Position numbers and translations under genes: made by a program. Shown here piece after piece: positions 35,270-44,900 of a stretch of 64,000 nucleotides of DNA. Under the pieces are notes generated by a model. That model worked only from the letters and a program-made list of their open reading frames with translations, had not been told where the DNA came from and searched no databases. This stretch comes from Chelonoidis abingdonii (taxonomy: Eukaryota > Chordata > Testudines > Testudinidae): assembly GCF_003597395.2 (NCBI RefSeq), contig NC_133770.1, forward strand, positions 80,112,358 through 80,176,357, in the 5' to 3' direction. The stretch's first letter is position 1; every line of letters starts with the position of its first letter.

Positions 35270-36560
35270 TGGCCGTGATGAAAACTTCCTTTTTCAAGGC
35301 TTCTCGATGCGCACTAGCTTCCTGGTGTGCTCTTCTAATCGTCCCTTGTCTGTGAGACCTCTCTTAATCACGTGGCCCACGCGTTGATTTTCATCAGCCT
35401 CCCAAACCCAACCAATTACAAAGGTCACCCTTTTACTTTCACCAGAGATTGTGGAGCACACAGCAAGCAGTTCTAAATAATGCAAAACCAAAGGCGACCA
35501 GTTCGGGTTTGGCTGAGGTCGAGCAAGTACGTAATGTTGCTGCCAGCGAGCTTTTAACATGGCCAAATGCACATTCTACGCACCATCTGCCGACAGTTGC
35601 TCAGCCTGGTAGTTGACAGCTCCTGACCACTGTCCAGGATTGCCTGTGTATGCGTCATGACCATTGGCATCAAGGGGTAGCTGGGTCCGCCAGGCATAAC
35701 TACAGGCATTTTCAACATCCCCAACTTTATTTCTGTCTGGGAAGTATTCCCTTGCTGCAGGCCATTTAAACAGAGTAGTGCTTTCTGAAGACACGAGCGT
35801 CACGAAACCCTTCCCGGCGCAATCCACTGTGGATGTATGGTGAAACGTCCCCTTGTGACCCACCAATGCTTGCAGGCACCATTTGAAAAAGTACCCTTTG
35901 TGGTTTTATGTACTGGGGTGCCCTTGGGTTGCTCCGGGGCTAGATAGGTATACGGGTTCCATCTATGGGCCCCCCCACAGTTAGGGGGCAAATCCCAGTT
36001 GCAGCAAAGCCCAGGTCCACTGATGACCTGCCCACATTTTCCCAGAGTCCAGACGCTTTCGTAGCAGGCAGGCTTAATGATTGCTTTGGCTACTTGCATC
36101 ACAGCAGCCCCACAGTAGTTTTTCCTACTCCAAATTGATTCCCAACTGACTGGTAGCTGTCGTGGCGTAATTGCAAAGTTTCCAGAGGGCTATTGCCACT
36201 CGCTTACATCCACTGTGAGGGCTGCTTCTCTTGGTATGTTGTATGGTGTGCATTTCATGTTTTTCCGCGTGTCAAAGAGAGAAACAATTTACAAAGTTCG
36301 ACCTTGAAAGTGCTACTTTAGTTTGAGGGCCTTACTGTGCGATTTCTAATATAATGTGCTGCAGGCCACTGGCGATCATCCCACACCTGCAAAACTATGT
36401 CTCGAGTTTCCTCACCAGTCTGTGCCGTTGTTTCCTCCGCGACCCAAAATCGGCGTTCCACAATGTTTGATAGGAACCTGGCAGCCCTATTACACAGCGA
36501 GTGAGTCTCCTCAAAACAGCAGTTGGCGCCCGCGGTTAGGGAGAATTCCAAGTGTCCATG
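35270..36560 (-). pseudogene. Harbinger transposase of the second element, indel-rich
   Basis: The - strand reads MMQVAKAIIKPA (36102), NCGGAHRWNPYTYLAPEQ (the GAIDGTHIPILAPE region with a shift), GYFSMVLQALV-like sequence near 35860, FPDRNKVGDVENA (about 35735) and CSTISGESKRVTFV near the C-terminus (about 35440). The frame is broken repeatedly. It is orthodox in layout, opposite to the Myb gene. Confidence 0.75.
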
Positions 36561-37123
36561 TTCCTCTCATCGTGTCTTACAGTCGCCGCGCGCCTAGCTT
36601 GCCTTCATCTCAGCCCCTACCTTTTTGCGCAGTTTCTTTTCTTTTTGGCTTGGTTCACCATAGGACTGTACTGTGATCGACCATGCGCGAGTGTTTACAA
36701 TGTCCACGATTGCGTTACTTTTGAATCTCTTGCAGTGGGTCTTCCAATTGCTTGCTGTGCTATCGTTTGCTCAGTTCACCCAAGAAAAAAGGCGCAAAAT
36801 GGTTGTCTGCTGCTTTCACAAACAAAGGGAGGGGTGAGGCTGTACCAAGAACCACCCGCGACAATGATTTTTTGCCCCATCAGGGACTGGGCTCTCAACC
36901 CAGAATTCCAAGGAGTGGGGGAGACTGCGGGAACTATGGAATAGCTACAGAATAGCTACCCACAGTGCACCGCTCCAGAAATCAACGCTAGCCTCGGACC
37001 ATGGACGCACACCACCGAATTAATGTGCCTAGTGTGGATGCACACAATCGACTTTATAACATCTGCTTTATAAAATCAATTTAAGCTCATTCGAATTTAT
37101 CCCGTAGTGTAGACGTAGCCTCA

Positions 37124-37202
37124 GAGGGGTGATTTATTCATACCACTGAGCAACATAAGTTATGCCGATGTAAGCCTTTAAAGAACATGCATAGACATAG
37201 CC
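37124..37202. mobile_element. MITE, right part
   Basis: Continuation of 28835-29052 after the Harbinger insertion; ends CATAGACATAGCC followed by the TTA duplication (37203-37205). Confidence 0.65.
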
Positions 37203-37205
37203 TTA

Positions 37206-37560
37206 GAAAAACAAATTATTTAAGAGTAAGTGTGCTAAGTATCTAAGTACCAATAACGTAAGTAATAATCTACAGGAATTTCATGATAATAAAATAAAGG
37301 GAGTTGTAGCAGCAGCCAATCTAGCTATATGTAAGACATCAAATTGCCAAAAATGCAGAAATCCAATTCCCTGGTGGAATGAAGATTGTAAAGCAGCAAT
37401 TAAAGAAAGAAAAGAAAAGAAAGCATACAGTACAATGAGTAGCAAGGACTTAATGAACTATAAAAGAAGTAAAGCCATGGCACAAAGAATTATTAAAAAA
37501 GCAAAGAAAGATTTGGAGAAAATACTCTGGGCAAATGAACCAAGATTCTAAGGTTTCATA
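37206..37560 (+). pseudogene. I/Nimb-like LINE ORF2, continuation after nested insertions
   Basis: Reads NPIPWWNEDCKAAIKERKEK, then MNYKRSKAMAQRIIKKAKKD. This matches the VPWW..EC..AIK...N..NYKRA.A.ARR linker that lies between endonuclease and reverse transcriptase in I-like LINEs. It proves that the LINE spans the whole nest. It is cut off by the SINE at about 37562. Confidence 0.75.
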
Positions 37561-37561
37561 A

Positions 37562-37763
37562 AATAATAATAATAATTGGAGATAGGTATATCTCCTAGAA
37601 CTGGAAGGGACCTTGAAAGGTCATCAAGTCCAGCCCCCTGCCTTCACTAGCACAGACCAAGTACTGATTTTTGCCCCATATCCCTAAGTGGCCCCCCTCA
37701 AGGGCTGAGCTCACAACCCTGGGTTTAGCAAGCCAGTGCTCAAACCACTGAGCTATCCCTACC
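37562..37763 (-). repeat. Cry-type SINE (tRNA-derived, CR1-like tail), full length
   Basis: On the - strand it starts near 37763 with GGTAGGGATAGCTCAGTGG (A-box region), then the B-box-like GTTGTGAGCTCAGCCC, and ends with a CR1-like tail (ggacttgatgacctttcaag) and an (ATT)n run at 37562-37577. This tRNA-head plus CR1-tail design is the tortoise polIII SINE. Confidence 0.85.
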
Positions 37764-38995
37764 ATAGAATTATAAGACTGGAAGGGACCTCAAGAGATCA
37801 TCTAGTCCAGTCCCCTGCACTCATGGCAGGACTAAGTATTATCTAGACCATCCCTGACAAGTGGTTTGTCTAATCTGCTCATAAAAATCTCCAATGAAGG
37901 AGCTCCACAAGCTCCCTAGGCAGTTTATTCCAGTGCTTGACCACCCTGACAGAAGTTTTTCCTAATGTCCAACCTAAACCTCCCTTGCTGCAATTTAAGC
38001 CCACTGCTTTTTGCCCTATTCTCAAAGGTTAAGAAGAACATTTTTTCTCCCTACTCCTTGTAACAACCTTTTATGTACTTGAAAACTGTTATGTCCCCTC
38101 TCAGTCTTCTCTTTTCCAGACTAAACAAACCCAATTTTTTCAATCTTCTCTCATAGGTCATGTTTTCTAGACTTTAAATAATTTTTGTTGCTCTTCCCTG
38201 GAGTTTCTCCAATTTGTCCATATCTTTCCTGAAATGTGGCACCCAGAACTGGACACAATAGTCCAGCTGAGGCCTAATCAGTGCACAGTAGAGCGGAAGA
38301 ATTACTTCTGGTGTCTTGCTTACAATACTCCTGCTAATACATCCCAGAATGATGTTCGCTTTTTTTGCAACAGTGTTAACTGTTGATTCATATTTAGCTT
38401 GTGGTCTACTATGACCCCCAGATCCCTTTTCGCAGTGCTCCTTCCTAGGCAGTCATTCCCCCTTTTGTTTGTGTGCAACGGATTGTTCCTTCCTAAGTGG
38501 AGTACTTTGCATTTGGCCTTACTGAATTTCATCCTATTTACTTCAGACCATTTCTCCAGTTTGTCCGGATCATTTTGAATTATAATCCTATCCTCCAAAG
38601 CACTTGCAACCCCTTCCAGCTTGGTATCATCCACAAAGTTTATAATTGTACTCTTTATGCCATTATCTAAATCATTGATGAAGATATTGAACAGAACCAG
38701 ACCCAGAACTGATCTCTGCGGGCCCCACTCATTATATTCTTTCAACATGACTGTGAACCACTGATAACTACTCTCTGGGAACGATTTTCCAACCAGTTAT
38801 GCAGCCACCTGATAGTAGCTCAATCTAGGTTGCATTTCCCTAGTTTGTTTATGAGAAGGTCATGTCAGACAGTATCAAAAGCTTTATTAAAATTAAGATA
38901 TACTACATCTACCACTCCCCCCCCCCCCCATCCCCAAGACTTCTTGCCCTGACAAAGAAAGCTATTAGGTTGGTGTGACACTATTTATTCTTGAC
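37764..38995 (-). pseudogene. CR1 LINE, antisense, reverse transcriptase and 3' end
   Basis: The - strand frame 38748-38320 reads RSVLGLVLFNIFINDLDNGI, then FVDDTKLEGVA (the RT Y/F-x-DD box intact), then RMKFSKAKCKVLHLGRNN and STAKRDLGVIVDHKLNM. The 3' tail is at 37764-37860. N-terminal of this, broken RT sequence runs to about 38995 and includes a poly-C run at 38917-38930. Confidence 0.9.
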
Positions 38996-40910
38996 AAATC
39001 CATGATGTTACTTATCACCTTATTATCATTGGCAAATGCTCAGAGCAGCCAGCAAACTAGTGCTGCTGCTGGGCTTAAGAGCTGATCTGCTGATTCTTCC
39101 CACCACTCAGGTGGTGTAGCCAGACAGCCTCCTACAGGCCAGCTGTGATCATTAGACTGACCAGAGACTGGTTTTGCTGCAAGCCCTGACTCCTCACAGA
39201 TGTGACCACCAGGGGTCACAGACAAGGCTGCCTAACGTTGAGGACAGGTGGTGGTAAGATGCCAGACAAGCATAGATACCCCTGAGGAGTATCACGGTTA
39301 TTTTTGGAACATTTTTATAATTACAAAAGCCCTAGTGTAGACACAGTTATACTAGTGTAAAAGTGCTTTTGCTAGAGTAGCTTATTTCACTTATTGAACC
39401 AGTATAAGCTATACAGGCAAACACTTTTCTGCTAGTTTGAGTTGTGTCTACACTAGGAATATTTGCTGACATAGCTAATGTAGACTTGGCCAAGGGCCTG
39501 ATCATACAACTGCACTGATTTCAAGGTGCAGAACTTAAGGAGTACTCATGAGTAAGAATTGCAAGATAACCCCCCTTCCCATGCATGTGTCAAAAGAAGA
39601 GGTAAGAGGTGGAGTTAAATGAGAAATCCAAGAAAACATGAAATATCAGCAAACATTACTTTTACAAAATATATTAACTTACACTTAAAACTCCAATAAC
39701 AAAATTACAGGAATTCCTGCCGCCCTCAAAAATGTCTAATACTAAGTCTACAACTTCACAGAAATATTTTTTCCGAGATTGCTGATAGTGTGATTGGGGA
39801 AAAAAATATCAAGAGGCCTAACAGAATGAGACTCCCAGGCCCTAGTCAAGGCAATGAGTTTTGCCTTAGGGAATAGCATTTCACCCTCAAGTCTTAACCT
39901 TACTGCAAGAGGGGGCAACAGATATATGTTTCAAGACAATCTGGTCCCTCTTAACAACAAATGTGACCAGCTGGTAACAAAGTCAGTAATACTGATGGTA
40001 TAACAATTGGAATTCATTAAGCTACGCCCACACTTACTGCAGCAAGTATAAAAAAAGCCAACAATATTAAACAGGAATTAAATGTATCAAAATTTTGGAG
40101 AACCAAATCTGAAGAAATAGTACAGACTAATACAGGAGAGTGTACTTAAGTCTGCAGATGAGTAAAGTATGGAAACAGTCTTAAAGCATTGGTCCCAAAA
40201 GCAATCCGGTGTCAAGAAAAAGCCATTATTACATATATAAAGCTTATAGAATTAAACAAAGGAGGAAGACTGCACACTAAAAATGGTAATTATCTAAAGG
40301 TATCACCTCAGGGGCTCCACGGACTTCCACAGAGCTATACCAATGTGTATCAGCTGAGGATTTAGCCCTGAAGATGTTATTGCCACAGGTGAAGAGTGAA
40401 AATAGCATATTTGTTATATGCAGATCATTATTAAATATGTATGAATCTTTAATACTTATAGTACTTTGGATGCTGACATGATCTTATGTCATAAAAATAA
40501 AACATCTCTACAAAGATATAAAAGTAAGTGTTCAAAGAAGCTGGATGCTATCTCTAAAGGCTCTTGTCTCCAGCATAGAGAATCCCACGGACACTTTTAA
40601 ATTCATTGTGTGAAACAGGACATCATAGGGATGAGACCAGGAATAGGAAAAATCCTGGCAGGCTTAATATGGGACTCAAACACCAATTTTGAAAGGACTT
40701 TACGACTCATACACAATGCCACCTTCTGTACTTTAAATACTATGGTGATGAGTTCCGTATCAATACATAGTCATATAATCCATGTAAGATAAAGCAGTCT
40801 AGGAAATGTTTTAGAATAACTCATCCAAGCACCCACTGGCTCTCGAGATTGGATTCTTGCCAGTAAATACAATTCTCCCCATAACACTGACGTTCAGTAG
40901 TGGGTGACTG
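38996..40910. other. No gene recognised; MITE-like piece at about 39335-39500
   Basis: 39335-39500 has cctagtgtagacacagttat and a mirrored gttgtgtctacactaggaat, like a Harbinger-type MITE, but its borders are unclear. 39040-39240 looks like an old unidentified repeat. The rest is AT-rich intergenic DNA up to the CNOT10 promoter. Confidence 0.4.
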
Positions 40911-41041
40911 TAACTAGGTGAGTGGAATCAAAACATCAAGCCGGGAAGGAAAATCATTCCTGGATTGCGCTGACCAAAGGCGTTTCCATGGACACGGAGA
41001 GGGCGGCACCTTGTTTTCTTTTTCAACACCTGCCGATTGGG

Positions 41042-41099
41042 ATGAGCGGACCAGGCAACAGCGCCAGACATTTTACAGCGGAGCTGAACGGCTGGCTTG
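41042..41099 (+). other. Candidate alternative first exon upstream of CNOT10
   Basis: An ATG opens MSGPGNSARHFTAELNGWL and then one base (G), followed immediately by a perfect donor GTAAGT (41100-41105). The leftover base is the same, and in the same phase, as for CNOT10 exon 1. Splicing to the exon 2 acceptor would therefore give ...[13 protein letters not shown] in frame. The frame is also open upstream to an ATG at 40922. I do not recognise the peptide. It could be an alternative CNOT10 start, a 5' exon of a noncoding RNA, or chance. Confidence 0.4.
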
Positions 41100-41159
41100 G
41101 TAAGTAGAAGTTAAGGGACACGGGGGTCAATTGGGGTTTCCGGGGAGGCGGCCGGAGCA

Positions 41160-41960
41160 GAGGTCTTGTCAGGCCTGCAACTCGGCCGGCCAGAGAGGCC
41201 AGGCGCAGAGGCAGAGCCCGAGCCCGCGGACCGCCTGAGGGCGGGGCCTCGGGCGGGGCCTCGGGCGGAAGGGGCGGGGCCAGCGGACTAGCCTTCCCGA
41301 AGGGGCGGTGTTCACGCGCTGTCCAGGCACAGGTTCTCGCGTGAGGGGAGCGACTATGGCGGCGGACAAGGCGGGCGGTGAGTACGAAAAGGGCCCCGCG
41401 GACCCCGGCCTCTGGCTCTGTGTTCGGGGACTGACCCCTCCCAGCGCGGAGATCGCTTCAAAGCCCCGCTGTGGGCCTGTCCCGCGGCCTAGCGGAGGGA
41501 TATAACCATAGCAGCTTGCTTCGCCACGGGGAGTACGCGGCGTGGTGTTGTGTCCTTCCGCCGGTGGGGGGTGAAGTAGGGCGGGCAGCCACTTCTCCTT
41601 GCTGGGCTCCTGCCCCCTCAGTCGCGGGGCAGAGGTTGGGCGCGTGAGGCGCGTTCCCGGCTGGGTGATGTCCCCTCAGTCCCCGCCCCGGCTTCCGGGC
41701 TCCACGAGGGAGGCCTCGCGGGTGGGACGGCTGTTGGGGTCGCGCTGCGTCTTGGCTCCTACGCTGGGGTGGGGGGCGCTTGGTCTCTGGCCGCTGGGGG
41801 GCACCGCAGTTGCCTGGTTCCCTCTGTTCCCGCTGCCCCTGAGCTGTAGGTGTCTGGCACTGGGGCTGGGGTGGTGGTGCGGGACCCGGGGGCAGGTGCC
41901 CGTCTCGGGGATGTCCTGCCTCCGGCAGCGCCCGCGATGAGATGCTGCATCCCGCCCTGC
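41160..41960 (+). promoter_or_regulatory. CpG island promoter of CNOT10 with tandem GC boxes
   Basis: The sequence turns sharply GC- and CpG-rich here against AT-rich flanks. Three GGGCGGGGCC boxes lie at about 41239-41248, 41251-41260 and 41272-41281, the first two inside a short tandem repeat (gcctcgggcgg unit). No TATA box is seen upstream of the ATG at 41356, which is typical of a housekeeping, Sp1-type promoter. The transcription start is inferred to lie at about 41280-41350. Confidence 0.85.
41356..41377 (+). CDS. CNOT10: CNOT10 coding exon 1
   Basis: The ATG at 41356 follows GCGACT and opens MAADKAG plus one base (G) of a split Asp codon. The donor GTGAGT follows at 41378. It matches the start of mammalian CNOT10 (MAADK...). 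It lies in a CpG-rich segment just after three GC boxes. Confidence 0.93.
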
Positions 41961-44900
41961 GGACAGTTTCCCCCGCAAGGTGCTCGCTCTGAGCCCCCTG
42001 CACCAGGCACGCAGACCCCATGCTTGGAAGAATGGGATTTGATGACCCCGCCATCTCCACTTGCCTGACTACTGGCGTTGCTGCTCATAGGCTATTGTGA
42101 TAGTGCTTAACCTTTCCAGCCTACTGTGCCCCTTTCAGGAGTCTGATTTGTCTTGTGTACGCCAGTTGTCACCTCACTTAAAAACTACGTATTTTCAGAA
42201 TCAGACATCAAAATACAACTGTGTCATAGCACTCGGAAAAATTGCTTACTTTCTCATTTTTACCATATCATTATGAAATAAATTGATTGGAATGTAAATA
42301 TTGTACCTGACATTTCAGTGTGTAGTATATAGAGCAGTATAAACGAGTCATTGTATGAAACTTTAGTTTGCACTGACTTTGCTAGTTCTTTTTATGTAGT
42401 CTGCAGTAAATCTAGGCAAATACCTAGATGAGTTGATATACCCCCAGAAGACCTCTGCATACCCCCAAGGATATGTGTACCCCTGATTGAGAATCACTGC
42501 CCTCTGTTTAAAAATTTGTCTACAATTTTTGATGCAGTAGTCTCCTACAGACCTGAATTCCCCAGGCTGGTTCCATGGAATGCAGAGAACCGTTAACTCA
42601 AAGTTTTACGAAGCATTTCAATAAATATTTACTAAAAAAACCCAAAATCCTGAAAAACACTGAACATCTGATTTTAATTCCGTAAATTAGGGACTGTGGA
42701 GTTGGAAGACACTAAAAATGTATTGCTTTGTGAAAGTTTAGTGTGGCCTCTGATCGTGGACTTGTCCTCTGAAATTAAGCGGGCTCAGTCCTGGTCACAG
42801 TTTGTATAGGAGACCAAGGACCATCTTCATCCCCACTTAAAAAAAAAAAAGATGCTGCATGAAGTAATACTAGTAAAATTAATTTCTACCCTGCAGTGAG
42901 TAAATCAACCCCCATGTGCCCTGGCTCTTCACCTCACCACCAAAAAATTAAGGCCTGATTGACTGTTTTTGCCGCACTGGGCAGGCCCCCTAAATAATAC
43001 CTATGGTCCCCAGAGTCCAACTAGCTTTGTGTCCCTTCGGCCCGGCAGGATGGGGCTCAGGCAGTGTGGAGGGGGAAATGGCCAAGGTTTTCTTATGCCC
43101 TGGTGACTCTGTGCTGCAATGGTCCATTAAACCCCGAGCAGCAAGACCACAGGTTAAAACAATCCTCTGAGTATTGCTTTGTCCTGTATTCAGTGCTGAA
43201 TTGGCCATCAGGAGCCTCTGAGGATGGGAGGGCAAGTTGCCTCTTTTACTGCACTGGTCCAGAGAGGAATTCCATTGCATGTGTGCATTCTAACATAAAA
43301 CAAAACAAAATCTTGTGTGTGGGGGATGATAGATGTGTACCAAATTGTGTCTTGTGCATGTGCACCTAGTTGTTTTGTGCATCTTTATAAGGATGTACAC
43401 TCTCTTCTTAAATAACAGGAGAACTTAAAACTTACAAGAAAAACTTTTAAAGTGAAAGACTTATTTTTGCCTTAATTGAGTTTCCTAGAAAGGAAAATGC
43501 TGCTCTATCATATTGATCAAATACAAGTTAGTTATCAATCATGTTATCATAGCGTACATACTATCATGTGCAGTATTTGTCCACAACGGCGTGAGTTATG
43601 AGTCGGGCTGTCAAAAACTTTTTCTTAATACAATTTTTCAAAAGAAATTTGGGGTTTTGACTGAATGAAATTTTTAGTGAAAAAGTATTTGCTTTACTTT
43701 GAAAATGTTAATATTGTTTTGAGAAACTAAACTCAAAAACAAATGTTTTTATTCAAAATAGCACTGTAATGCCTTATGGGAGTTATAGTTCAGGTGACTT
43801 ATGTTCCCATTCTCCTCTAGGGACTGTGTTCGCTGTCTGGACTACATCTCCTATGATGCACCATGGCCAGAGACTCTTGTAACGTACCCTCTCCCCTCAC
43901 CCAGAATGGAGAAAGTGGTGCATCATAGGACATGGAGCCCAGCCCAATATTCATCTGTGGGCTGGGCTCCACTGAAATATTGTGTCCAGTTTTGGGCACC
44001 GCATTTCAAGAAGGATGTTGCTCTTCTCTGGACTCTCTCCAGTTTCTCCACAAGAATGATTAAAGGTCTAGAGAACATGACCTATGAAGGAAGGCTGAAA
44101 GAATTGGGTTTGTTCAGTTTGGAAAAGAGAAGACTGAGAGGGGACGTGATAGCAGTTTTCAGCTATCTAAAGGTGTCATAAGGAGGAGGGAGTAAAAGCT
44201 TTCATCTTAGCCCAGGAATGAACAAGAAGCAATGGGCTAAACTGCAGCAAGGGGTAGGTTTAAGGCCTGGACATTATGGTTAAAAGCAGCTCCTATACCT
44301 GTCAGCGGTGGTTAAACACTGGATATAACGCCTAGGAGGTTGTGGAACTCTGCCATCTCTGGAAGATTTTAAGAATAGTAGATAAATGTCTACAGGGATG
44401 GTCTAGACAGTATTTGGTCCTGCCATGAGGGGCGAGGCGACGGACTGACCTCGAGACTCCCCTCAACCTGGTCCTTCCATTCCTACTAGATCTATGAAAA
44501 GGGAACATAAGGTACACAACTGTGGCTAGCCCCAAATATGAAAACATGGTGAGGGTGGTTATACAAACAGGGGCTGGCACGCCGTGCGCACTCCTCTGGC
44601 TGATCACTCTGGCCTGCCTGTTCCTCTGCAAACTCCAACCCAGCATGCACGAGCATTGTCAGTTGACTTCACGCAGGACAGCCCCCAGAGTTAGCACATC
44701 CATCGACCGCTGTCCTGACTCCTTCACTCGCGCCCAACCTCTGATCTTCCTGCACCGCCACCTAACCCCCCTGCAACTCCCCGCATCCGACCGACATCCT
44801 TTCGTAGCCATCTCTCTGTCCTCACACCCCATTCACTGGCATCTTTCCGTTAATTTGCTAACCCATGCCTTCCTTCGCTGTACTCATCCACTCAGTGGAC

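Larger units (their letters stand above)
29053..37120. mobile_element. Second PIF/Harbinger transposon, TSD TCA, containing gap and mis-assembled sequence
   Basis: Ends are GGCCTGGTCTACACTACGCC and GTAGTGTAGACGTAGCC, each flanked by TCA (29050-29052, 37121-37123), inside the MITE above. The right part has the Myb gene (+, about 32380-32930) and the transposase (-, about 35280-36560). The first 3 kb hold a 25-N gap and a noisy repeat of 27290-29180, so the true element is probably about 5 kb, not 8 kb. Confidence 0.8.

Noticed and set aside
37690..37763. tRNA gene on the - strand
   Set aside because: A- and B-box-like sequence is present, but it is the head of a Cry SINE with its tail attached.
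41458..42088. Long Pro/Gly/Arg-rich open frames on both strands near the CpG island
   Set aside because: High GC removes stop codons; no motif, no homologue, and they overlap CNOT10 exon 1 and intron 1.
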